A DNA stretch of 64,000 nucleotides, taken from Polymorphospora lycopeni. Its GTDB lineage: Bacteria; Actinomycetota; Actinomycetes; Mycobacteriales; Micromonosporaceae. Of this stretch, positions 7,792-17,530 are shown one piece after another (the stretch's first letter is position 1; each line of letters opens with the position of its first letter). The stretch lies in contig NZ_JBCGDC010000005.1 of NCBI RefSeq assembly GCF_042237075.1, positions 60,385 to 124,384 on the forward strand, written 5' to 3'. The notes under the pieces were generated by a model. It saw only the letters and a list, made by a program, of their open reading frames with translations. It ran no database searches and was not told the DNA's origin. The position numbers were made by a program, and so were the translations under genes.

Positions 7792-8192
7792 CTGGCCTCG
7801 CTGTGTTAGCTGGCCTCGCCTTCGGCTCGGCTGGCTCGCTCCGCTTCGCGCCGCCTGAGTGCACCGTCTTCACCCTGCGGGCATGACGGCTTCGCCGCAT
7901 GTCCTCGGGCTCCAGACGGTGCGGCGGCGCTCGGTCGACTCGCGACGTGAGTTGCGGTCAGACCTGTCCGCCGATTGCTTCGCCGATCCGTGTCGGGTCG
8001 TGGCGGGGTTGCGGGCCACGAACTGTCCAGCCCTGGCGACCGCACGGCCGAAAAGCCGTGACGGGTGTGTGCGTTGCCGGGACTTGGTCGGCCCAGTCGT
8101 CGACAACGCCCAGGCGACCCGACAGCCCCGGCTGACGAACTGAGCGCTGGAGGGGTTATCCGGCCGGAATACCCCCTCTCCCGCTCAGTTCG
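7792..8192 (-). repeat. Structured intergenic repeat element, copy A (3' of otsB)
   Basis: Roughly 400 bases starting at the otsB stop codon with TAGCTGGCCTCGC, which is repeated twice here. The conserved core follows (reverse complement of GAGTCGACCGAGCGCCGCCG near 7925-7945), then a less conserved stretch. It ends in a hairpin with ACGAACTGAGCG and CGCTCAGTTCGT arms (about 8134-8192). Read on the minus strand it matches copies B, C and D. Relative to otsB it has the same orientation as the other copies have to their genes. Copy A differs from B mainly in the short hairpin around 7882-7902. Confidence 0.75.
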
Positions 8193-8284
8193 TGGGAGGG
8201 ACCTCGCGTCCACTGCCCGCACCATCAGGGCGATATGCGCCGAACGTCTGTCACGGCGAGGGGAAGGTCGCGGAGATGGGTGGT

Positions 8285-8667
8285 TGATCTGGGCGGGAGG
8301 GACCTTATCGAGCGTGGATAAGGTCCCTCCCGCCCAGATCAGCAAGGAGGACCACCAAACAACGCTCCCGACAAGGCGAGCCCAGCCACCAGGCGGGCGC
8401 CGATCGTCACCCTTGGCGGAACCTGCGAAACGTCCGGCGGGGCGTCGGCTGTGGCGACGACCAACCGAAACCGGTCGGCGAAGCAATCGGCGGACAGGTG
8501 TGACCGCAACTCACGTCGCGAGTCGACCGAGCGCCGCCGCACCGTCTGGAGCCCGAGGACCGCGCCGCGAAGCGGTCGCGGCCCGCAGGGCGAAGACGGT
8601 GCACTCAGGCGGCGCGAAGCGGAGCGAGCCAGCCGAGCCGAAGGCGAGGCCAGCTAGCACAGACTCG
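8285..8667 (+). repeat. Structured intergenic repeat element, copy B (3' of the prenyltransferase gene)
   Basis: Starts with a 25-bp perfect hairpin (arms 8285-8309 and 8317-8341). A variable stretch follows, then the conserved core beginning near 8460 with GAGTCGACCGAGCGCCGCCG, an internal GACCGC/GCGGTC hairpin, and the terminal GGCGAGGCCAGCTAG. The terminus ends a few bases before the stop of the minus-strand prenyltransferase gene at 8669. Copies A and B face each other as a large inverted repeat between two convergent genes. Bases 8515-8762, including the end of the prenyltransferase gene, reappear unchanged at 53850-54097. Confidence 0.8.
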
Positions 8668-8668
8668 A

Positions 8669-9439
8669 CTAACCGCCGTAGCGGCGTTGGCGGTGGGCGT
8701 ACGAGCGCAGTGCGCGGAGGAAGTCGACGCGGCGGAAGTCGGGCCAGTTGACGTCGCAGAAGTAGAACTCGGAGTGGGCCGACTGCCAGAGCAGGAAGCC
8801 GGACAGCCGCTGTTCGCCGCTGGTGCGGATGACCAGGTCGGGGTCGGGTTGGCCGCGGGTGTAGAGGTGTTCGGCGATGTGCTCGACGTCGAGGATCTCG
8901 GCGAGTTCTTCGAGGGTGCCGCCGGCGGCGGCGTGTTCGTGCAGCAGGGAGCGTACGGCGTCGGCGATCTCGCGGCGGCCGCCGTAGCCGACGGCGATGT
9001 TGACCTCGGCACCGCCGGTGCGTTCCTGGGTGCGTTCCTGGGCTGCCTTGAGGGCGGCGGCGGTCTGGGCGGGGAGGAGGTCGAGGGCGCCGACGATCCG
9101 CAGCCGCCAGGGGTTGCCCTCCTCGGCGAACTCGACGACGAGATCTTCGATGATCTTGAGTAGCGGGTCGAGTTGGCTGGCGGGGCGGCGAAGGTTGTCG
9201 GTGGCCAGGAGGTAGAGCGTGACGTGTTCGACGCCGGCCTGGTCGCACCAGTTGAGCAGGTGCTTGATCTTGACTGCGCCGACGCGGTGGCCGTCGTTGG
9301 GGTCGACGTAGCCCATCTCCTTGGCCCAGCGCCGGTTGCCGTCGCACATGACACCGATGTGGCGGGGTACCGGCTTACCGGCGAGCCCCGCCGTGAGCCG
9401 CCGTTCGTAAACCGAGTAGAGCAGGTCCCGCAGTTTCAT
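8669..9439 (-). CDS. Cis-prenyltransferase, Z,E-farnesyl diphosphate synthase-like (Rv1086 type)
   Basis: Protein of 256 residues of the UPP synthase family, which adds isopentenyl units in Z configuration to an allylic diphosphate for lipid-carrier synthesis. The catalytic Asp33 and phosphate loop are in MCDGNRRWAK. The later family signatures are NIAVGYGGRREI, the substrate-diphosphate motif DLVIRTSGEQRLSGFLLWQS, and WPDFRRVDFLRAL. The sequence follows mycobacterial Rv1086 closely, which makes short-chain Z,E-farnesyl diphosphate, so that product is more likely than full-length undecaprenyl. ATGs at 9439 and 9460 are both possible. The first is favoured because family members begin MKLRDLLY. 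It converges on otsB across repeat copies A and B. Confidence 0.88.
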   Translation of the reverse strand: MKLRDLLYSVYERRLTAGLAGKPVPRHIGVMCDGNRRWAKEMGYVDPNDGHRVGAVKIKHLLNWCDQAGVEHVTLYLLATDNLRRPASQLDPLLKIIEDLVVEFAEEGNPWRLRIVGALDLLPAQTAAALKAAQERTQERTGGAEVNIAVGYGGRREIADAVRSLLHEHAAAGGTLEELAEILDVEHIAEHLYTRGQPDPDLVIRTSGEQRLSGFLLWQSAHSEFYFCDVNWPDFRRVDFLRALRSYAHRQRRYGG

Positions 9440-9492
9440 CTCTTGCAGACTAGCGACCATCGCTGTGGAAGGCAGCCGGGCACCTCAGGTGG

Positions 9493-10380
9493 TCAGGACG
9501 GTGCGTGTTCCGGCGGGCGTACGGCGGTGGCCGGTCCGGCACGGCCGGCGCGCCACAGGGCGTAGCAGGTGAGCGCGGCGGCCGCGACCAGCGGCGCGCC
9601 GTCGCGGACGAGTCCGTCGACGCCGAGCAGCCACCAGCACAGCGGCAGGTCGACGGCGAGGACGGCGACGGTGATGGCGACCAGTACTCCCCGGGCCCAC
9701 CTTTTCCCGCGGAGCAGGAAGAACGCGTCGAGCAGTACGACGTTGCCCACCACCACTCCGGCGACGAACCAGCCGACCACGGCGGGTACGGCGACGAGCT
9801 TCCCGTCGAAGATCGTGCCGACGGCGATCAGGCAGGGTACGAGCATGAGCGGGCTGTAGGTGAACGCGGCGACCCGGGCGGTGAGCAGCCAGGCGGCGAC
9901 CGGCGGCTTGCGCGGCGGCGTCGCCCGCCCGGAGATGCCCTGCCGGTCGATGACGAGCCGGCCGGGGTGGCGTACGAGGTGGGCGTCGACCTGCGGCGAG
10001 CGGTAGAGCATCCACACGACGGCGGCGCAGAGCAGGGTGAGCGCGGCGAAGCCGAGCAGGCCCGGCAGCGGTGGCAGGCCGGCGCGCGGCACGATCAGCC
10101 GGCCGACGGCGAAGACGGTGGTGACGGCGAGGATCAGTCCGAGCGGGCGGGCCGCCGTCCGGCCGCGGCGTACGTGCCAGATGAGCACCAGGAAGCCGAC
10201 CGAGCGCAGCAGTGCCCAGCCGCTGCGTACGGCGAGCCCGAAGCCCTGTTCGGGGGCGTACCACCAGTTGAGCAGCTCGACCGCGACGGTCGCGGCGGCG
10301 GTGGTCGCGAGCAGTGCGGTCAGGCCCCGGACGGCCGGCGGCCGCCGGACCCCCTTCGGAGTCGCGGCGGCCGTCGTCAT
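9493..10380 (-). CDS. Polytopic membrane protein of unknown function
   Basis: Protein of 295 residues with about seven hydrophobic helices and short basic loops (RHPGRLVIDRQG, RRGRTAARP), so an integral membrane protein with a positively charged cytoplasmic face. I recognise no family or catalytic motif. The ATG at 10380 is chosen over a more upstream in-frame start because it follows a CTCAGG sequence and gives a Thr/Ala-rich N terminus leading straight into the first helix. It lies between pckG and the prenyltransferase gene on the same strand, with 84 bases from the pckG stop, and could be in one operon with either. Confidence 0.65.
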   Translation of the reverse strand: MTTAAATPKGVRRPPAVRGLTALLATTAAATVAVELLNWWYAPEQGFGLAVRSGWALLRSVGFLVLIWHVRRGRTAARPLGLILAVTTVFAVGRLIVPRAGLPPLPGLLGFAALTLLCAAVVWMLYRSPQVDAHLVRHPGRLVIDRQGISGRATPPRKPPVAAWLLTARVAAFTYSPLMLVPCLIAVGTIFDGKLVAVPAVVGWFVAGVVVGNVVLLDAFFLLRGKRWARGVLVAITVAVLAVDLPLCWWLLGVDGLVRDGAPLVAAAALTCYALWRAGRAGPATAVRPPEHAPS

Positions 10381-10464
10381 GCCTGAGATGATGCCCGGCC
10401 GGCGCCAGCGGCACACCGGCGGGCCGGGTGGGCCGGCCCGGTGTCCGCGGGCCGGAGGGTGCGG

Positions 10465-12312
<1,848 letters not shown>

Positions 12313-12746
12313 GACTTGGTCTCCTTCAGGTCGACGCTGACCGTTATGCGGGATGCCCGAATCCGGCGGGCGGTTAACCGCCACGCCGTAATGAAGTCAC
12401 GGAAGTTGCGCTCAGCGTAAACCGATCCGCCGACCTGGGCAGTGGGGTCGGTTGTGAAGAAGTGCACAAGGTACGGCCGACCTGCCGTATTGGGAATCTT
12501 TTCGCGCTTACCTGCGCAGTTTCGCGCAAACTTTACGTGGAGATCATCACAGCCACCCGTCGACGACCGTCGCTGTGCGTGATCAATTGCACGTCGGGGC
12601 ATGTATCACACCTTCCCCTGCCGCCCGATTTGTCCTAGGGTTATGACCCATAAGGGTGCTTTTCCCCTAGTGCCCCGCTCCCTCCCGGAGTGCCGCCCCG
12701 GGAGAGTGCCGCCCCACCCCTCCCCCTCGACCGTTGGAGCGGACCC
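12313..12746. promoter_or_regulatory. Divergent upstream region of pckG and the sigma-factor gene, with a RamB-like palindrome
   Basis: No gene is visible. On the pckG strand a TAAAGTTTGCGCGAAACT segment contains the palindrome AGTTT-CGCGC-AAACT (12518-12532), about 205 bases before the pckG start. Corynebacterial and mycobacterial RamB sites contain AAAGTTTGCAA or AAAGTTAGCAA, so this is a candidate operator. A second, looser inverted repeat (CTAGGG/CCCTAG, about 12634-12669) lies closer to the sigma-factor gene. Function is inferred from sequence similarity alone. Confidence 0.35.
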
Positions 12747-13628
12747 GTGACGATCCCCGCCGACCCCGGCCCGGCCGCTGCCGTGGCCACGTGCGTCGCC
12801 ACCGACGCCGACCTGCTGGCCGCCGTACGAGACGGCGACACCGGGGCGTACGCGACGCTGTGGATCCGGCACTCGCACGCCGCCAGGCGGCTCGCCTACA
12901 GCCTGGTGAGCAACGAGGCCGACGCCGACGACCTGGTCGCCGAGACCTTCGTCAAGGTGCTCGCCATGCTCCGCGCGGGGCGCGGCCCGGCGGTCGTCTT
13001 CCGCCCCTACCTGCACACCACGCTGCGGCACGTCCGGCACGACCGGCTCCGCCGCGACCGCCGCCTCGCCTTCACCGACGACCTGACCCGGTTCGAGGTG
13101 GGTGGGCAACACGAGGACGTCACCCTCGCCCGACTCGAACGGTCGTACGCCATTCGCGCATTCACCCGCCTGCCCCACCGGTGGCGGCTGGTGCTCTGGC
13201 ACACCGAGGTGCAGGGGGAAACCCCGGCGCAGGTGGCGCCCCGGCTCGGCCTCACCCCCGGCGGGGTCGCCGCACTGGCCTACCGGGCACGGGAGCGCCT
13301 GCGGGAGATGTACCTGCGGGAGCACATCAGCACCGCCGTCGATCCGGACTGCCACCCGATCCGGCAACTGCTGGCCGCGTACATCCGCGAACGGCTCGCC
13401 ACGCGGGCCCGTACCACGGTCGAGACCCACCTCGGCCGCTGCCGGGCGTGCCACGGTCTGCGTACGGAACTGGACGAGGTGAACGCCGACCTGCGGATGG
13501 CCCCGACGCCGGGGTGCGCCCCGACCGGCCGGCGCCCGCGCACCCGCCCCGCCCGCGAGAGCTGCGTTCGGTCACCCGCCGGTCACCCCGTGTCGAGCGA
13601 CCCCGGAGACCACGGGCGCCTCTGTTAA
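12747..13628 (+). CDS. ECF-type RNA polymerase sigma factor with fused C-terminal zinc-finger (zf-HC2-like) domain
   Basis: Protein of 293 residues. Region 2 is near residues 30-100, with NEADADDLVAETFVKVL and the DNA-melting segment. Region 4 is near 125-190, with AQVAPRLGLTPGGVAALAYRARERLRE as its helix-turn-helix. After it comes a domain with Cys202, then His228-x3-Cys232-x2-Cys235 (VETHLGRCRACHGL), the spacing of zinc-binding anti-sigma domains. The tail is Pro/Arg-rich. The GTG at 12747 follows GGAG. The attached finger suggests self-inhibition or redox/zinc control instead of a separate anti-sigma factor; none is adjacent. Confidence 0.8.
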   Translation: MTIPADPGPAAAVATCVATDADLLAAVRDGDTGAYATLWIRHSHAARRLAYSLVSNEADADDLVAETFVKVLAMLRAGRGPAVVFRPYLHTTLRHVRHDRLRRDRRLAFTDDLTRFEVGGQHEDVTLARLERSYAIRAFTRLPHRWRLVLWHTEVQGETPAQVAPRLGLTPGGVAALAYRARERLREMYLREHISTAVDPDCHPIRQLLAAYIRERLATRARTTVETHLGRCRACHGLRTELDEVNADLRMAPTPGCAPTGRRPRTRPARESCVRSPAGHPVSSDPGDHGRLC

Positions 13629-13680
13629 ACCTCGTCGCTCGCGCCCGTCAGAATGGGGAGCAACCGGTACGCTCGACGGC

Positions 13681-14217
13681 GTGCCAGTGACCGCGACGGG
13701 CGAGCAGCCGCCAAACTCCATCGATAGACCAGGGCTCGTCCGGAGGATCATCGACCGTTTCGGTCACCTGGTCCGCGAGCTCGGCAAGTTCGGCGCGGTG
13801 GGCGGCATCGCGTTCGTCGTCGACCTGCTGATCTTCAACCTGGCGCGTGGTCAGGGCATGGAGGTCCTCGCCGCGAAGACCCTGTCCACCGCGGTGGCCG
13901 CCACCGTCGCCTTCATCGGTAACCGCTTCTGGACCTGGCGCCACCGTGAGCGCTCCGGCCTGGCCCGGGAATACCTGCTCTACTTCTTCTTCAACGCGGT
14001 CGGGCTAGGTATAGGGCTGGCCTGCCTGGGTATCAGCCATTACGTCCTGGGCAGTATCTGGCCCCGGATCTTCCAGTCCCTGATCGCCGACAACATCTCG
14101 GCAAACCTCGTGGGCGCCGCGCTGGGCACGCTGTTCCGGTTCTGGTCCTACCGTCGTTTCGTCTTCGTCGGGCCGGCCAGGGTGGACGCGCCAGAGGTGA
14201 TCGCGAAGAGCGACTGA
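13681..14217 (+). CDS. GtrA family membrane protein
   Basis: Protein of 178 residues with the four-helix GtrA fold. It has the family signature KFGAVGGIAFVVDLLIF at the first helix, IGNRFWTWRHRERSG after the second, and the C-terminal GTLFRFWSYRRFVF. GtrA-like proteins are thought to help move polyprenyl-linked sugars across the membrane for cell-wall polysaccharides or glycosylation. GTG at 13681 is the start. TACGCT at 13668-13673 lies 7 bases upstream with no ribosome site, so the message is probably leaderless. A second GtrA gene follows 66 bases later. Confidence 0.85.
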   Translation: MPVTATGEQPPNSIDRPGLVRRIIDRFGHLVRELGKFGAVGGIAFVVDLLIFNLARGQGMEVLAAKTLSTAVAATVAFIGNRFWTWRHRERSGLAREYLLYFFFNAVGLGIGLACLGISHYVLGSIWPRIFQSLIADNISANLVGAALGTLFRFWSYRRFVFVGPARVDAPEVIAKSD

Positions 14218-14283
14218 GCGCCGAGCCCTCGCCACCCCTCGTCGGGCCGCTGCCCGAACGACTTCCTGCCGTAAGGTGATCCA

Positions 14284-15093
14284 ATGCCCTTTGTCCGTCT
14301 ACTGCCTGATCGATGGCAGAAGTTCGTCAGCGAGGCCGCCAAGTTCGGCGTCGTAGGCGGCATCAACACGGTCATCAACTACGCGGTCTTCAACGCCCTC
14401 GCGTTGACGATCTTCGCGAACGGGCAGCTCAAGGCCACTGTGATCGCCACCATCGTGGCGACGATCACCTCATACCTCATGAACCGGCACTGGACCTACC
14501 GGGACCGGCCGAAGTCGGCGATGCGCCGCGAATACGCACTCTTCTTCCTCTTCAACGCCACCGGCCTCGCGATCGAACTGGGCGTGCTGGCACTGGCGAA
14601 GTACGGGCTCGGCTTCCACGGTCTGATCGCGCTCAACATCGCCAAGACCATCGGTGTCGTGCTCGCCACACTCTTCCGGTTCTGGTCCTACCGCACGTTC
14701 GTCTTCCGTCCGGTGCCGGCCGCCGCCGCAAGCTCGGCGCCCGACCCGGCCGACCCCACGGCCGCTGCCGCGCCCGCCGGGACGCCCGGCGACGCCACCG
14801 ACGAGCCCGACGCGACCAGCGGCCCGCCGGGGCGGCCGGCCCGCCCGAAAGCCGACGACGATCCGGCCGAGACCGAACCCGCCCGCCCGGCCCCGGCGAA
14901 GGCCGACGCCGACACCCACCCGGCCGACGCACGAGCGGCGGAGGCTGCCGGTACCGGCGAGACGCCGCACATCGACTTCACCCGGCTCACCACCCCGCTC
15001 GAACGCGAACTGGCCAACCCGATCGACGTCGAGTTCGAAGCCGAACTCGCCGCTGAACTCGACGCCGCCAACCGGCGTCCCGCCTCCCGCTGA
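14284..15093 (+). CDS. GtrA family membrane protein with long disordered C-terminal tail
   Basis: Protein of 269 residues. The first about 140 form the four-helix GtrA domain (KFGVVGGINTVINYAVFNAL, LMNRHWTYRDRPKS, GVVLATLFRFWSYRTFVF). The remaining about 130 residues are a Pro/Ala/Asp-rich tail with no predicted structure, ending in an acidic stretch with TTPLERELANPIDVEFEAELAAEL. Such a tail is absent from the upstream paralogue and could recruit a partner in the cytoplasm. ATG at 14284. The two genes probably arose by duplication and may form a heteromer. The MaoC gene begins 11 bases after the stop. Confidence 0.83.
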   Translation: MPFVRLLPDRWQKFVSEAAKFGVVGGINTVINYAVFNALALTIFANGQLKATVIATIVATITSYLMNRHWTYRDRPKSAMRREYALFFLFNATGLAIELGVLALAKYGLGFHGLIALNIAKTIGVVLATLFRFWSYRTFVFRPVPAAAASSAPDPADPTAAAAPAGTPGDATDEPDATSGPPGRPARPKADDDPAETEPARPAPAKADADTHPADARAAEAAGTGETPHIDFTRLTTPLERELANPIDVEFEAELAAELDAANRRPASR

Positions 15094-15104
15094 CCGGGAC
15101 ACCG

Positions 15105-15596
15105 GTGCGGTCGGGAACGGGTGCCGAAGCCGAGCTGTTCTTCGAGGACCTGACCCCCGGACGCACCTTCGACCTGGGCGTCACCACCGTCGACGAGGCC
15201 GAGATGGTGGCGTTCGCCCGCCGGTTCGACCCGCAGTGGTACCACGTCGACGCGGCGACGGCCGCCGGCAGCCACCACGGCCGGCTGATCGCCAGCGGGT
15301 TCTTCACGGTCAGTCTCTTCATGCGCGCCTACGTCGACCACCTGCTCTCCCGGGCCGCCGCCGACGCCTCCCCCGGGCTGGAGGAGCTGCGCTGGCTGAC
15401 TCCCGTACACGCCGGTGACCGGCTGGCCGTACGGCTCGACGTGCTGGGCAGCAAGCCGTCGACGGCCCGCCCCGGCCTCGGCACCGTCACCCTCGGCGCG
15501 ACCATGACGAGGGTCGACGCGTACGGCCGCCCCGAGCGGGAGGTGCTGCGTACCCGGTTCCGGGGCTGGTTCGTGATGCGTGCCGGTCCGGCCTGA
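15105..15596 (+). CDS. MaoC family hotdog-fold dehydratase-like protein
   Basis: Protein of 163 residues with a single hotdog domain. The MaoC signature RFDPQWYHVDAATAAGSHHGRLIASGFFTVSLF holds the Asp/His catalytic pair and the substrate loop (quoted in parts: RFDPQWYHVD, then GRLIASGFFT). Family members hydrate enoyl-CoA thioesters, as (R)-specific enoyl-CoA hydratases. The substrate is unknown. GTG at 15105, 11 bases after the GtrA stop, indicates co-transcription. A bidirectional terminator overlaps its stop codon. Confidence 0.8.
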   Translation: MRSGTGAEAELFFEDLTPGRTFDLGVTTVDEAEMVAFARRFDPQWYHVDAATAAGSHHGRLIASGFFTVSLFMRAYVDHLLSRAAADASPGLEELRWLTPVHAGDRLAVRLDVLGSKPSTARPGLGTVTLGATMTRVDAYGRPEREVLRTRFRGWFVMRAGPA

Positions 15597-15609
15597 GCGG
15601 GCCGGACCG
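15584..15609. terminator. Bidirectional terminator between convergent genes
   Basis: Ten-base perfect arms (15584-15593 and 15600-15609) with a 6-base loop containing the MaoC TGA stop. It sits between the convergent MaoC and PH-domain genes and can serve both. Confidence 0.65.
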
Positions 15610-15612
15610 TCC

Positions 15613-16185
15613 CTACTGCACCGTCTCCCCGGCTGGCCGGGTCTCCCGCGCCTCTTTGAGGATCTCCCGCATCTCGCCGTCGCCGAGGGTGTGCTTGTCG
15701 TGGTTGGCCTCGATCAACTCGTACAGCGTGGTCTGCACGCGCTCCACGTGCGGGATGTCGACCAGCACCGACTGGCCGCGCTCACCGGCCGACTCGATCG
15801 TCAGCGTGCCGCAGCCGAGCAGCCGTTCGACGAACCGCTGCGACATCGAGTGGTCGTTGACCCGGTTGAGCGGAATGTCCCGCCGGTCGCGGGAGAGCAC
15901 CCCGTGCTGGAGAAGTACCCGCTCGTTGGTCAGCACGTAGTGCGTGGTGCGCCGGACCAGCCACGGCCAGACGGCGAACGGCACGACAGCCACCACGGCC
16001 GCCGCGACCACCACCCACATGCCGATCGTGCCGGCGGTGCCCGCCGGCAGCAGCACGATCGACGCGACCACCGCGGCGACGGCCAGGAGCAGCACCACGA
16101 CCGGCCGGATCAACGCCTTCCAGTGTGGGTGCAGGTGCAGTACGACATGCTCGTCTTCAGTGAGCACGTCATCGGGGAACGCCAC
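15613..16185 (-). CDS. PH domain-containing membrane protein (bPH2/YdbS-like)
   Basis: Protein of 190 residues. Two adjacent hydrophobic helices (residues about 27-70) are followed by a bacterial pleckstrin-homology-like domain with the recognisable YVLTNERVLLQHGVLSRDRRDIPLNRVNDHS core. The C terminus is a polar helix. It is probably anchored in the membrane with the PH domain in the cytoplasm; the ligand is unknown. The GTG at 16185 follows GAGGAGG at 6 bases. The next gene upstream on this strand, birA, ends 99 bases away. Confidence 0.82.
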   Translation of the reverse strand: MAFPDDVLTEDEHVVLHLHPHWKALIRPVVVLLLAVAAVVASIVLLPAGTAGTIGMWVVVAAAVVAVVPFAVWPWLVRRTTHYVLTNERVLLQHGVLSRDRRDIPLNRVNDHSMSQRFVERLLGCGTLTIESAGERGQSVLVDIPHVERVQTTLYELIEANHDKHTLGDGEMREILKEARETRPAGETVQ

Positions 16186-16284
16186 GCCATCCTCCTCGCG
16201 TACCGGATCGATCCGCGCTGACGGTAGCGGTTCGCCGCACCGGATGGGGTCACCTGACCGTCGCGTCCTGCGGCGGTCCGACGG

Positions 16285-17160
16285 TCAACGTAGATGCAGC
16301 ACGTCACCGGCGGCGACCGCCGTCGGACCGTCCACCGTGTCCACGACCAGCCGGCCGGCACCGTCCACCGAGGTCGCGGTGCCGGTGCGGGTCTCGCCGC
16401 CCGGCAGCGACACCCGTACCTCGCGGCCGACCGTGGCGCAGTGCCGGAGGTAGGCGTCGCGCAGCCCGCACTCGTCCGCGTCGCCGGCCGCGGCCCGCCA
16501 ACGGCCGTACCAGTCGGCGAGGCCACGCAGCAGGGCCCGCAGCAACGGGTCGCGGTCGGTGGCCGCGGCGCCGGCCAGCCGCAGCGACGTCGCCGGCAGA
16601 CCGCCCGGGTTGGTGGGCAACTCGTCGGCGCGCAGCGTGACGTTGAGCCCGATGCCGACCACGATCGCGGACGGTTCGCCGTTACCGGCCGACGGCACCG
16701 ACTCGGCGAGGATGCCGGCACACTTGGCCCCGCCGACGAGCAGGTCGTTGGGCCACTTCAGTTCGGCGGGCAGCTCGGCCAGCCGAAGCACGCTCTCGGC
16801 CAGCGCGACACCGGCCAGCAGCGGCAGCCAGCCGTATCCGGTGACCGGGGCCGGCGGCCAGTCCCGGTCCGGCACGGCGACCCCCGGTCGCAGTAGGACG
16901 CTGGCCGCGATACCCGCCCGCGGCGGTGAGGACCACTGCCGGCCGAGCCGGCCCCGCCCGGCCGTCTGCCGCTCGGCGACCACCACCAACCCCTCCGGGG
17001 TGCCCTCGCCGGCCGCCGCGACCGCGTCGGCGTTCGTCGAGCCGGTCTCCCGGCGTACGTCGATCCGGGTCCAGAACCCGCCCGGTACGACCAGCGCCCG
17101 CCGCAGTGCCCGCGGGTCCAGCGGCGGACGGTCCAGATCGGTGTACGGCGAGCCCGGCAT
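16285..17160 (-). CDS. birA: Biotin--[acetyl-CoA-carboxylase] ligase
   Basis: Protein of 291 residues that activates biotin as biotinyl-AMP and transfers it to the lysine of biotin carboxyl carrier domains. It has the biotin/ATP-binding loop GRGRLGRQW, the core motif ELKWPNDLLV with the catalytic Lys, and a C-terminal SH3-like domain (TGTATSVDGAGRLVV). There is no N-terminal helix-turn-helix, so it is a catalytic-only enzyme and not a repressor. Its most likely client is AccA, encoded 11 kb away in the same carboxylase locus. Confidence 0.92.
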   Translation of the reverse strand: MPGSPYTDLDRPPLDPRALRRALVVPGGFWTRIDVRRETGSTNADAVAAAGEGTPEGLVVVAERQTAGRGRLGRQWSSPPRAGIAASVLLRPGVAVPDRDWPPAPVTGYGWLPLLAGVALAESVLRLAELPAELKWPNDLLVGGAKCAGILAESVPSAGNGEPSAIVVGIGLNVTLRADELPTNPGGLPATSLRLAGAAATDRDPLLRALLRGLADWYGRWRAAAGDADECGLRDAYLRHCATVGREVRVSLPGGETRTGTATSVDGAGRLVVDTVDGPTAVAAGDVLHLR

Positions 17161-17169
17161 CAGGCCAGC

Positions 17170-17451
17170 CTACGGCCAGTCGTACGGCGGTGTGCCGCTG
17201 CCGTAGACGGTGCCACGCGGCGGTGCCACGTAGATGGCGGACTCCGGCGGCCGGACGGCCGCCCGGACCGGTCCCGCGTCCACAGCGCCGGGATGATCGT
17301 GGCCGTCCACCGTCGGGTGCCGGACCGGTGCGGAGTCGGCGCCGAACGGCCACCGGCCGCGACGCAGCGCGACCAGCACCCACAGGCCACCGGCCAGCAG
17401 GGCGACGCCCAGAACCAGCACGTTCTGCCTAACGAGCGGATCAATCACCAC
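17170..17451 (-). CDS. Small single-helix membrane protein
   Basis: Protein of about 93 residues with a hydrophobic helix (NVLVLGVALLAGGLWVLVAL) near the N terminus. The tail is polar and Pro-rich, ending in VAPPRGTVYGSGTPPYDWP. I do not recognise the family. Two adjacent GTG codons (17451 and 17448) are both possible starts with no clear ribosome site. It lies 9 bases before birA on the same strand, so the two probably share a transcript, and it is divergent from accD. Confidence 0.55.
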   Translation of the reverse strand: MVIDPLVRQNVLVLGVALLAGGLWVLVALRRGRWPFGADSAPVRHPTVDGHDHPGAVDAGPVRAAVRPPESAIYVAPPRGTVYGSGTPPYDWP

Positions 17452-17530
17452 GAAACGCCCGGCGGGATTGTAGTGAAATGCACACGACGGCCCGACGGCA
17501 AACACCTGAACCATCGTTACGATCCCAAAC

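Noticed and set aside
7792..8667. Protein-coding reading of the repeat elements (open in several frames)
   Set aside because: Frames are open only through GC bias. Conservation between copies follows DNA structure, including indels that break frame, not codons.
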